The translations under genes were made by a program, and so were the position numbers. A stretch of 46,795 nucleotides of DNA from CAYFWT01 sp964346955 (GTDB lineage: Bacteria; Patescibacteriota; Minisyncoccia; Portnoybacterales; UBA2143): assembly GCA_964346955.1 (NCBI GenBank), contig CAYFWT010000010.1:1-46795 (forward strand), read 5' to 3'. Position 1 is the first letter of the stretch. Each line of letters starts with the position of its first letter. This document shows positions 1 through 7,218 of this stretch, piece after piece. The notes under the pieces were generated by a model that worked only from the letters and a program-made list of their open reading frames with translations, was not told the origin of the DNA and searched no databases.

Positions 1-252
1 AGCTGACTTCAAATCTTTAAAAATTTGGGAATTGCGGTCAACCAATTCTCTGGTAGAAATTTTCTCTTCCTGAGCAGCCTGAACATTTTTCAAACTATTT
101 TCATCAGTGCCGGTCAAGAAAAAAACATCCTCGCCTAATTTCTGATGATAGCGGGCTAAAACATCAGTCTGTACTTTCTCTAGAGCATGGCCAATATGAG
201 GAGGCGCATTAACATAGTCAATGGCCGTAGTGATATAGAATTTTTTTGGCAT
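1..252 (-). CDS. metG: Methionyl-tRNA synthetase, N-terminal 84 residues (cut by window start)
   Basis: The minus strand encodes the start of a class I aminoacyl-tRNA synthetase that charges tRNA-Met. The first residues read MPKKFYITTAIDYVNAPPHI, with the intact nucleotide-binding signature HIGH at about residues 19-22, followed by DVLARY and FLTGTDEN, all hallmarks of the MetRS Rossmann core. Canonical MetRS has TGTDEHG at the last motif; here it reads TGTDENS. The ATG lies directly after the rsmI stop codon (TAA, one T, then ATG), so the two genes are probably co-transcribed. The rest of the protein, including the KMSKS loop and the anticodon domain, is outside the window. Family assignment is firm; CysRS is less likely because of the TGTDE signature. 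Confidence 0.9.
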   Translation of the reverse strand, partial: MPKKFYITTAIDYVNAPPHIGHALEKVQTDVLARYHQKLGEDVFFLTGTDENSLKNVQAAQEEKISTRELVDRNSQIFKDLKSA

Positions 253-253
253 A

Positions 254-922
254 TTACTTCTTCCCTATAATTACAACAAATTCGCCTTTGATTGGGCCTT
301 TTTTAATTTGTTCAATAACTTCTTCGATTTTGCCGCGGTAAATTGTCTCGAATTTTTTGGTTAATTCACGGCAGACGACGATATTAGAATTTAGAATATT
401 TTTTAATTCTTCTAAGGTTCTAATAATTCGGTGGGGGGATTCGTAAAAGACAACGGTATATTTGGCTTGAGCTATTTTTTCAAAAAATTTCTTTCTCTTT
501 TTCTTGGCTGGCGGAAAACCGAGGAAAATAAACTTATCAGCCGGTAGACCAGCAATGCTTAAAGCGGCGGTTAAAGCCGAAGGACCGGGAATAGGAATAA
601 TCTTTAAATGAGGCAACTGGCCAACTAAATAGCTGACCAACTTAGCTCCTGGGTCACTAATTGAAGGTGTGCCTGCTTCAGAAACTAGAGCTAATTGCTT
701 GCCTTGTTTTAACTGCTCTAAAATATGCTTAATCTTGGTTAGTCGGCTATGTTGATGATAGCTAATAGTTGGTTTGGTAATCTGGTAATGAGCTAAAAGT
801 TTTTTAGTTATCCGAGTATCTTCACAAAGAATTAAATCTACCTCCTTTAAAATTCGCAAAGCCCGAAAAGATAAATCCTCGAGATTGCCAATGGGGGTAG
901 CGACAACATATAAAGTAGCCAT
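254..922 (-). CDS. rsmI: 16S rRNA (cytidine-1402-2'-O)-methyltransferase RsmI
   Basis: RsmI methylates the 2'-OH of C1402 in the decoding centre of 16S rRNA, using S-adenosylmethionine. The 222-residue product begins MATLYVVATPIGNLEDLSFR, the canonical RsmI N-terminus of the tetrapyrrole-methylase fold. CEDTR follows, then EAGTPSISDPG and the SAM-site stretch PGPSALTAALSIAGLP, then FYESPHRI near residue 160. A longer reading frame opens 11 codons upstream at 955, but those codons run through a palindromic repeat (935-970) and do not resemble the family, so ATG 922 is preferred. It sits between the permease gene and metG in the minus-strand operon. Length is slightly short for the family (E. 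coli about 286 aa), because the C-terminal extension is missing. Confidence 0.93.
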   Translation of the reverse strand: MATLYVVATPIGNLEDLSFRALRILKEVDLILCEDTRITKKLLAHYQITKPTISYHQHSRLTKIKHILEQLKQGKQLALVSEAGTPSISDPGAKLVSYLVGQLPHLKIIPIPGPSALTAALSIAGLPADKFIFLGFPPAKKKRKKFFEKIAQAKYTVVFYESPHRIIRTLEELKNILNSNIVVCRELTKKFETIYRGKIEEVIEQIKKGPIKGEFVVIIGKK

Positions 923-934
923 AAACCCATTATA

Positions 935-970
935 CAAAGGACTGTCCTCGCTCACAAGGACAGTCCTTGG
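935..970. repeat. Palindromic repeat, GGACTGTCC family, copy 1
   Basis: A 13-nt arm (CAAAGGACTGTCC, 935-947) and its near-perfect reverse complement (958-970) flank a 10-nt loop. The core GGACTGTCC recurs at 7178-7218 and inside argS at 10348-10384. It lies between the AI-2E permease gene and rsmI, where it could form a hairpin in the operon transcript. REP-type palindromes of this composition are often associated with RAYT transposases, but none is encoded in this window. Confidence 0.85.
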
Positions 971-990
971 ATTATATCCCTGTTAGATGA

Positions 991-2004
991 TTAAGCTTCT
1001 TTCTTTTGAAAATCTCTAAAGAATTCGCTGAAAGCAGCCGCCACCGGTACTGAAAGGATAATCCCTAAAATACCAGCTAATTTAGCCCCAATGAGCATAA
1101 CAATAATGATAAATATCGGATTTAGGCCAACTGTTTTTTTCATCACCTGAGGGACAAGCAGGTAATTCTCTAGTTGCTGGATGGCAATGTAGAGAAGTAT
1201 AACCAATAAAGCCAAAAGGGGTGCTTGGAAGAAAGCCAGAATCACTGCCGGGATGGCGGCCAAAATAGGACCAACGTAAGGGACAATTTCTAAAAGACCG
1301 GCTATTAGGGCCAGAGTAAGAGCATACTTAACCCCTAACACATAAAGGCCGATAAAAGTCAAAAGCCCGACAATAAGCATTAAAAGAAGCTGCCCTCTTA
1401 GCCAACCACCAATTTTGATCTGGATTCGCTCAACTAAATCAGAAAAATAAGTCTGATGCTCACTAGGCACTAAAGAAACCAAAAATCTTTTCACTCCCTT
1501 CTCTTGGACAGCTAGATAAAAAGAGATAACCAAAACAATTACGGCTGAAAATAAACCGCCGAAAATACTAACAATAGTAGCCAGAACACTTGAAGTAGCC
1601 TGGCTTAATTTCTGGCTAAGACCATCTAAAAGAGTTTGTAAATTGCCATCCATTCTATACTGCCCCCACCACTCTTGGACACTTAAACCTATCTTCTCTA
1701 AAAATTCTGGAAAATGAATAGCTAATTGCTTAATCTGACTAGCTAAAGGAGGGAGAACCAAAGAGATAATTAAGGCCAGCAACAAAAAAAGGAGTAAAAA
1801 GATAAAAATCACCCCTAAAATACGAGGCACCTTATTTTTTTGTAACCAGCTGACTGGTCCATTAATGGCCGCGGCAATGATTATGGCCACAAAAACAATC
1901 ATCAAAATATCCCGAATCAGATACAAGAAAACCAGGCCTAAGAGAATTAGGATAGTTCGGAAAATAGTTGAGGTGGAGATATTGATAATCTGTGGTTGGC
2001 TCAT
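991..2004 (-). CDS. AI-2E/PerM family membrane permease
   Basis: A 337-residue polytopic membrane protein of the AI-2 exporter-like (UPF0118/PerM) family. Family members are proposed to export small molecules or exchange ions, and the substrate here cannot be told from sequence. Hydrophobic segments fall at about 13-50, 62-85, 140-165, 205-230, 232-260 and 300-325. The family signature near residues 235-250 (GLLEIVPYVGPILAAIPAV) is complete, preceded by the amphipathic stretch ending GGWLRGQLLL. The start codon overlaps the stop of the upstream M16 peptidase gene by four bases (ATGA type), which fixes both the start and co-translation. Length is typical of the family. Confidence 0.9.
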   Translation of the reverse strand: MSQPQIINISTSTIFRTILILLGLVFLYLIRDILMIVFVAIIIAAAINGPVSWLQKNKVPRILGVIFIFLLLFLLLALIISLVLPPLASQIKQLAIHFPEFLEKIGLSVQEWWGQYRMDGNLQTLLDGLSQKLSQATSSVLATIVSIFGGLFSAVIVLVISFYLAVQEKGVKRFLVSLVPSEHQTYFSDLVERIQIKIGGWLRGQLLLMLIVGLLTFIGLYVLGVKYALTLALIAGLLEIVPYVGPILAAIPAVILAFFQAPLLALLVILLYIAIQQLENYLLVPQVMKKTVGLNPIFIIIVMLIGAKLAGILGIILSVPVAAAFSEFFRDFQKKEA

Positions 2005-3266
2005 AGATTTAATATTTTCTCGAATTCTGCCTTATTTTTAAATGGCCCAATTAAAGCTAGGTTAAGTTTGGCTGGCCTAAAAATGTCTCTGGCCACTCGC
2101 TGAATGTCATCTATAGTGACCGCCTCAATCTTAGCAAATTTCTCTTCCAAGGTCAAAATCTCATTGGTTAAAAGCTCTTGGAACCCAACAAAAGAGGCTT
2201 GGGCATCAGAGGACTCCATTTCTAAAAGAACGGTCCCCTTAGTATAATCTTTAGCTTTTTTTAATTCTGCTGAAGTTATCTTTTGTCGAGTAATTTTTTC
2301 GTATTCCTTCAAGATACTTAGGATAGCCTTCTCCACTCTTTGATTATCTACGCCGGCTTGGGTAACTAAAAAGCCAGTATCGGTAGCGGTATCAATCCCT
2401 GTTCTAACATAATAGGCTAGACCCTGTCTTTCTCGTACTGAAATCCATAAACGAGAGCTCATATTACCGCCTAAAATTATCCCTAATAGTCCCAAGGCAT
2501 ATTTATCTGGATGAAAAATATCATAACCTCGTACTCCTAAACAAAGGTGGGTTTGGTCAGTTTTTTTAAAATGAATAAGAGCCGCTGGCTTGGCCTGTCT
2601 TTCTTTAACGGGCATTTTATCTTTAGCTGGCCGGCTATTAATTGGCTTAAAATACTTTTTGACTTTAGCAATAGTGGAAGGGTGGCTGAGCTGACCGGCT
2701 ACTACAACAATTGTATTATAAGAAGAATAGTGTTCTTTTAAATATTTTATAAACTGAGGTCTTTTGAGATTTTTAATCACCTCTTTGGTCCCAATAGTCC
2801 GCCAACCAGCTGGCTGATCTCCATATAAAACACCTGTCCAAAGATTAGTCACATAGGCCATTGGCGTGTCCAAATACATATTCAATTCTTCCATAATCAC
2901 TCCCCTTTCTCGCTCTATCTCTTCTGTTTTTAGCTGAGAATTTAAAAAAATATCAGCTACCCAATCAAGGGCTAAGTCTGTATAAGAGGCGCCGACTTTA
3001 GCCCAATAACCAGTGAATTCATTACTTGTAAAAGCGTTGTAGGCACCACCTACCCGATCTAAAGTCTCGGCAATAGCTAAAGTATTAGGGCGCTTGCTGG
3101 TTCCTTTAAAAAACATATGTTCTAGAAAATGAGAAAGGCCGTTAATTTCTCTCGTCTCATATTTAGGGCCAGTACCCACCAAAACTAAAACAGTGACTGT
3201 TTTAGTCCCTTTCACGGGCACGGTAATAATCCGTAGACCATTTTTAAGAGTGGTTTTTTTGAGCAT
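2001..3266 (-). CDS. M16 family zinc metallopeptidase
   Basis: A 421-residue single-chain M16B-type peptidase (PqqL/mitochondrial processing peptidase beta/YmxG-like). The inverted zinc-binding motif HxxEH is present as HFLEH at residues 46-50, and the third zinc ligand is a glutamate in EIERERGVIMEE, around residue 125. The N-terminal catalytic half (1-210) is followed by the inactive structural half with GGNMSSRLWISVRERQGLAY at about 270. No signal peptide is visible, so a cytoplasmic housekeeping or peptide-clearance role is likely. Its ATG overlaps the glyS stop by one base, and its stop overlaps the start of the permease gene, so all three are translationally coupled. Confidence 0.92.
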   Translation of the reverse strand: MLKKTTLKNGLRIITVPVKGTKTVTVLVLVGTGPKYETREINGLSHFLEHMFFKGTSKRPNTLAIAETLDRVGGAYNAFTSNEFTGYWAKVGASYTDLALDWVADIFLNSQLKTEEIERERGVIMEELNMYLDTPMAYVTNLWTGVLYGDQPAGWRTIGTKEVIKNLKRPQFIKYLKEHYSSYNTIVVVAGQLSHPSTIAKVKKYFKPINSRPAKDKMPVKERQAKPAALIHFKKTDQTHLCLGVRGYDIFHPDKYALGLLGIILGGNMSSRLWISVRERQGLAYYVRTGIDTATDTGFLVTQAGVDNQRVEKAILSILKEYEKITRQKITSAELKKAKDYTKGTVLLEMESSDAQASFVGFQELLTNEILTLEEKFAKIEAVTIDDIQRVARDIFRPAKLNLALIGPFKNKAEFEKILNL

Positions 3267-4666
3267 TATAACTTTTCTGCCAGGTAATCGATTAGTTCAC
3301 CTATTTTGACTCGCTTCTGTTTCATGGTATCGCGGTCACGAACCGTCACATCGTTTTGTTTTAGAGTCTCAAAATCTATAGTCAAACAGAAGGGTGTTCC
3401 TACTTCATCTTGTCGACGATAACGCCGGCCAATTGAGCCAACTTCATCATATTGAGACAGCCAGTGGCCCTTTAACAAATCATAAACTTCTTGGGCTTTT
3501 TTAACTAAATCTTTTTTATTTCTAACTAAAGGCAAAACAGCTACTTTAATGGGAGCTAATTCTTTGTCTAATCTTAAAACAACCTCTACTTCTTTCTGGC
3601 TTTCTGTAGTAGTAGTCCGTCCTCCCTTAATTTCTTCGTAGGCATCAACTAAAAAAGCTAGAGCTGTTCTATCGACTCCCCCCGAAGGCTCAATTACATA
3701 GGGAAGATATTTTTCTTTGGTCTCTTCATCAAAATAGCGTAAATCTTGACCACTGTGTTTGGCGTGCTGCTTGAGGTCATAATCTTTTCGATTAGCGATT
3801 CCTTCTAATTCTGACCAGCCAAAAGGGAATTGATATTCAACATCAGCACAAGCCACCGCATAGTGAGCCAGTTCATCTTTTTTATGATCGCGCAAGCGTA
3901 AATTCTTCTTAGCTATCCCATATTTTATATACCAATTAAATCTTTCTTTTCGCCAATATTGATACCATTTTTTATCGGTGCCTGGTTTGACAAAATATTC
4001 AATTTCCATCTGTTCAAACTCACGAGTCCGGAAAGTAAAATTTCCTGGGGTAATTTCATTACGAAATGATTTACCAATTTGGGCAATGCCAAAGGGAATT
4101 TTCATCCGAGACGATTCACGAACCAGATTAAAATCAACAAAAATACCTTGAGCTGTCTCACCTCGTAAATAAACTTTACTCTGGGCATCCTCAACTGGCC
4201 CTAAGTGAGTTTCCATTAAAAGATTGAATTGTTTTGGTTCAGTCAATTCACCGCCACAATCAGGACATTTGATTTTTTTTATCGCTTTAGTTAAATCAGC
4301 TAATTCTTCAGGAGTGAATATTCCATGTTCATCGAGTTTAGCTGAATCCTTAAACTCTTCTACTAATTGGTCAGCTCGGAAACGCTTATGACAACTTTTA
4401 CATTCAACCAAAGGGTCAGTAAAACCCTCTATATGGCCAGAGGCCTGCCAAACCTTGGGATTCATTAAAATAGCCGCATCTAGGCCAACCATATCAGGAC
4501 GCTTCCAAACACTATCCTGCCACCAAACTTTTTTAATGTTATTCTTCAATTCAACCCCGAGGGGGCCGTAATCCCAAGTATTAGCTAGGCCGCCATAAAT
4601 TTCTGAACCAGGATAAATAAACCCCCGCCTTTTGCAAAGAGAAACAATTTTTTCCATGGCCACCAT
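3266..4666 (-). CDS. glyS: Glycyl-tRNA synthetase, dimeric (alpha2) type
   Basis: A class II synthetase of the single-chain alpha2 type found in archaea, eukaryotes, Gram-positives and CPR bacteria, not the alpha2beta2 enzyme. The N-terminus reads EKIVSLCKRRGFIYPGSEIY. Motif 2 is the FRNEITPGNFTFRTREFEQM region around residues 200-220. Motif 3 is EPSGGVDRTALAFL around 325, and the C-terminal anticodon-binding domain covers roughly 370-466. An inserted zinc ribbon is visible as CKSCH near 90 and CPDCGG near 135. Two starts are possible: ATG 4666 (MVAMEK) or ATG 4657 (MEKIV), the second closer to homologues. It is 22 nt downstream of the anchored repeat protein gene in the same operon. Confidence 0.93.
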   Translation of the reverse strand: MVAMEKIVSLCKRRGFIYPGSEIYGGLANTWDYGPLGVELKNNIKKVWWQDSVWKRPDMVGLDAAILMNPKVWQASGHIEGFTDPLVECKSCHKRFRADQLVEEFKDSAKLDEHGIFTPEELADLTKAIKKIKCPDCGGELTEPKQFNLLMETHLGPVEDAQSKVYLRGETAQGIFVDFNLVRESSRMKIPFGIAQIGKSFRNEITPGNFTFRTREFEQMEIEYFVKPGTDKKWYQYWRKERFNWYIKYGIAKKNLRLRDHKKDELAHYAVACADVEYQFPFGWSELEGIANRKDYDLKQHAKHSGQDLRYFDEETKEKYLPYVIEPSGGVDRTALAFLVDAYEEIKGGRTTTTESQKEVEVVLRLDKELAPIKVAVLPLVRNKKDLVKKAQEVYDLLKGHWLSQYDEVGSIGRRYRRQDEVGTPFCLTIDFETLKQNDVTVRDRDTMKQKRVKIGELIDYLAEKL

Positions 4667-4688
4667 AAAATTAGAATTTAGAATTTAG

Positions 4689-6593
4689 TTACTCAACGAC
4701 AATGCCGTCTTTTCGTTTAGTTGTCGGATCATCAGGCAAGCCTGTATCAACATCTTGACCAACACTTCTTAATTCTAAGCCAGTAAAATCATCCTGGCCA
4801 GAAGCAATTGATTGACCAATTAATTCTACTAAACTATTCAGATGAGCCAAGCCAGGAGTAATAGATACTTGAAAGGCTACTTGCTTAACTGGTAAAAGAA
4901 TACCAGTGGCTGCGGGTAAAGAACCAATTCGCCAAAGTACTTGACCAGTTTGATAATTATACTTCAGGTCAGCGTTGGCTGGACTGATTTTGTCTGTCCA
5001 GTCAACATGAGGCGGTAAATAACCTTTTACTTCAGCATCCTCTAAATCATTAGCTGTATTAACTAATCGCCATTTAATCGTATAAGTGGTTGCTTGACCC
5101 ACTTTGGGAGGAAGTGGTCCACTATTTTTAATTAAATCATCACGATAATAACCTTGGACTTGAATAATTAACTGGCTAGCCACTTTGGTTATCAGCTGAC
5201 TCTGGCCAGAAATCTGAACACCCATCAAAGAAAGAGGCACTTGAGGAGAATCAATTTTAACTGTGTTGGTTATGGTAAAATTCTTATCAGTAAAATTTTC
5301 CACCGGTAAGGGATCTTTAACGTCAATAGAAAAACGGATCTTGCCCTCCTGATGAGCCCCTAAAAACTCTAAATCTGGTAAATTACTAGCTTTCCAAGTA
5401 ATAGTCTGGGTCTTCCCTTCAAAAGAACCTTCCTCTAGTTTCATACGGGTAAAATCCAAGACCTTGCCTTCTAATTTTGAAGTAATGACGACATTTCTAA
5501 TCCCAACATCAGTAGTATTTTTATAAGTAATTCGGTAGGTCAAAGTTTCGTCAGCTTCAGCAACATAATCGGTTTGCCCGTTGATAGTCTGGCTAACAAA
5601 TAAAGGGGTAACAGAAACTTGGAAAGCGCCAACCGCCTCAGCATAAGTAATAAATTGTCCATCTTTTAAAAGACCTAGCTGGGCTTTAAACAATTTAGCC
5701 TCTCCCTCTTGGCCCATAATATTGCCTCGGATAAAAATTCTCTCTTCTTGACCAGCCATTAACTCTCCCAAAGGCCAAATTCTATCTTCTTCTATTGGTT
5801 GGGGCTCGGCTGAATGAAAGGTAAAGCCAGTGGGATATTCAAGTCGAATCTGAAGGCCGCTAAAAGAAACTTCACCTTGATTGAGATATTTTAGCGAAAA
5901 ATCAAAAGACTGGCCGCTAACCAGTCTTTCTGGCATATCGAAATTTAATATTAAGGGGACAGAAATTATGGTGCTCAAGAATTCAGCTCGATTAGCAAAA
6001 CGAGAACTGATTTTGCCCGGCTGATAACTTAACTCGGCCCAAGCCCTTTTCGTTTCTCCTTTTAAGCCAATTATTCTCACCGGCAGTTCAACTTGGCTCT
6101 CTTGCCCAGCAGCTAAGGTTGGCAAGTCAAAAGTCTGGATTAAATCTTCTTGTTCCTGAAGGATTGAGCCTTCTGGATAATAAAAAACTAATTTAACCTC
6201 ATCTAAATCTAAGCGGGTTTTGTTGTGATATCTAACAGTGTAGTTAATCTCTTCACCGCTGATAGCTCTCTCTGGCCCTCTAATTTCTAATCTGACTTTA
6301 TCTTTATCAAAAGAAGTCAAACCCTGCCAGACTAGAAAGCCGACTATCCCTAAAAAAATAACCCCCAAAAAAGCACCACCAACGAACAAATATTTTTTTT
6401 GCTTGGCTAATAATCCCCTTCCTTCTATCTCTCCCCACTCTTCTGCCAAAGCCTCCTCTTTTTTTTCACCAGGTTTGAAAAACTCTCCTTCCTTTAACCG
6501 TTCCTCGAACTCAACGCCCGGTTTATAAAGTTTCTTTCTTAACTCCTTTAGTTCCTTTGACTCTTTTGGTTCCATTGACTCTTTTGGTTCCAT
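4689..6593 (-). CDS. Single-pass membrane-anchored protein with DUF11-like repeats
   Basis: A 634-residue protein with a charged, lysine/glutamate-rich cytoplasmic head (1-66), one transmembrane segment (about 67-90) and a long extracytoplasmic region. That region is built of Ig-like units resembling DUF11/CARDB repeats. Recognisable repeat cores are SGEEINYTVRYHNKTRLDL (about 110), SGQSFDFSLKYLNQGEVSF (about 225) and ADETLTYRITYKNTTDVGI (about 345), plus a fourth near 495 (GQATTYTIKWRLVN). Proteins of this plan are common on CPR surfaces, but no enzymatic motif is visible and no function can be given. The first twelve residues are a duplicated MEPKES unit encoded by a tandem repeat that overlaps the 3' end of recO by 46 bp. 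Confidence 0.8.
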   Translation of the reverse strand: MEPKESMEPKESKELKELRKKLYKPGVEFEERLKEGEFFKPGEKKEEALAEEWGEIEGRGLLAKQKKYLFVGGAFLGVIFLGIVGFLVWQGLTSFDKDKVRLEIRGPERAISGEEINYTVRYHNKTRLDLDEVKLVFYYPEGSILQEQEDLIQTFDLPTLAAGQESQVELPVRIIGLKGETKRAWAELSYQPGKISSRFANRAEFLSTIISVPLILNFDMPERLVSGQSFDFSLKYLNQGEVSFSGLQIRLEYPTGFTFHSAEPQPIEEDRIWPLGELMAGQEERIFIRGNIMGQEGEAKLFKAQLGLLKDGQFITYAEAVGAFQVSVTPLFVSQTINGQTDYVAEADETLTYRITYKNTTDVGIRNVVITSKLEGKVLDFTRMKLEEGSFEGKTQTITWKASNLPDLEFLGAHQEGKIRFSIDVKDPLPVENFTDKNFTITNTVKIDSPQVPLSLMGVQISGQSQLITKVASQLIIQVQGYYRDDLIKNSGPLPPKVGQATTYTIKWRLVNTANDLEDAEVKGYLPPHVDWTDKISPANADLKYNYQTGQVLWRIGSLPAATGILLPVKQVAFQVSITPGLAHLNSLVELIGQSIASGQDDFTGLELRSVGQDVDTGLPDDPTTKRKDGIVVE

Positions 6594-7171
6594 TGATTTA
6601 ATTTTACCAAATGAATTGTCTTTTGTAAAAAACTACTTGAATTTATCTCTTTCTTCAAAATAGACTGAATGGAAAGAGGAATATTCTCTTGAGCTTCTCC
6701 GTAGCCCAGAAATTTCAATAATTTACTTTCAAAGTCCCTGACAATCTCTTTAATATTTTCCCCTCCTGAAACCATCACCTTAGGCAGTTGGCATGAGGCT
6801 TGGTTAAGTTTATCAAAGCTAGACAAAAAGAGAGTCCAAATATTTTCATCTTTTTCAGGACCGGCTATCAATTTATCAATAAGCTCAGACAAATAATAGG
6901 CAGCTGCTAAAGAAGGGAGGTGCTGACGGAGGGAAGAAAATCTCTCAATTGTTTCTGCGCTAGTGATAATATCTAAATTTTTTCCCTGAGCAAACATAAG
7001 TTGACTATGGCAGAAAAGCTCCAAGTGGCCTTTAAGCTTAGCTTGGTTTTTCCTAACTGCCTTAGCCTTAACTAAAATTTTACCAAAATCCTTGGTGTAA
7101 ATAGCCAACAGCTGATCAGTCTCGCCTAGATTTACTTTTTTAATAATAATGCCTTGAGTCTTGTATAACAT
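6548..7171 (-). CDS. recO: DNA repair protein RecO (short form)
   Basis: RecO anneals SSB-coated single strands and loads RecA with RecR in RecFOR-type recombinational repair. The N-terminal OB fold is clear: MLYKTQGIIIKKVNLGETDQ, then the LVKAKAVRKNQAKLKGHLEL stretch. It is followed by the helical domain with LAAAYYLSELIDKL (about 90). At 207 residues it is shorter than E. coli RecO (242 aa). The four-cysteine zinc site of many RecO C-termini is absent, and the tail ends in duplicated glutamine-rich WNQKSQ units from a tandem DNA repeat. It lies directly downstream of ileS, separated by a palindromic repeat. Confidence 0.85.
   Translation of the reverse strand: MLYKTQGIIIKKVNLGETDQLLAIYTKDFGKILVKAKAVRKNQAKLKGHLELFCHSQLMFAQGKNLDIITSAETIERFSSLRQHLPSLAAAYYLSELIDKLIAGPEKDENIWTLFLSSFDKLNQASCQLPKVMVSGGENIKEIVRDFESKLLKFLGYGEAQENIPLSIQSILKKEINSSSFLQKTIHLVKLNQWNQKSQWNQKSQRN
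6560..6595. repeat. 18-bp tandem duplication in a gene overlap
   Basis: The unit ACTCTTTTGGTTCCATTG occurs twice in perfect tandem. It lies where the recO 3' end and the start of the 634-aa membrane protein gene overlap in different frames, so the duplication adds WNQKSQ units to one protein and MEPKES units to the other. Because 18 is divisible by three, both frames survive. Confidence 0.9.
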
Positions 7172-7177
7172 GCTAAC

Positions 7178-7218
7178 AAGGACTGTCCCTTAGGGACTGT
7201 CCCTGGGGGACAGTCCTT
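7178..7218. repeat. Palindromic repeat, GGACTGTCC family, copy 2
   Basis: Outer arms AAGGACTGTCC (7178-7188) and GGACAGTCCTT (7208-7218) pair. A further internal half-copy, GGGACTGTCCC (7193-7203), sits in the loop, so alternative hairpins are possible. The element fills the whole gap between the ileS stop codon, which its last base touches, and the recO start. Confidence 0.88.
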
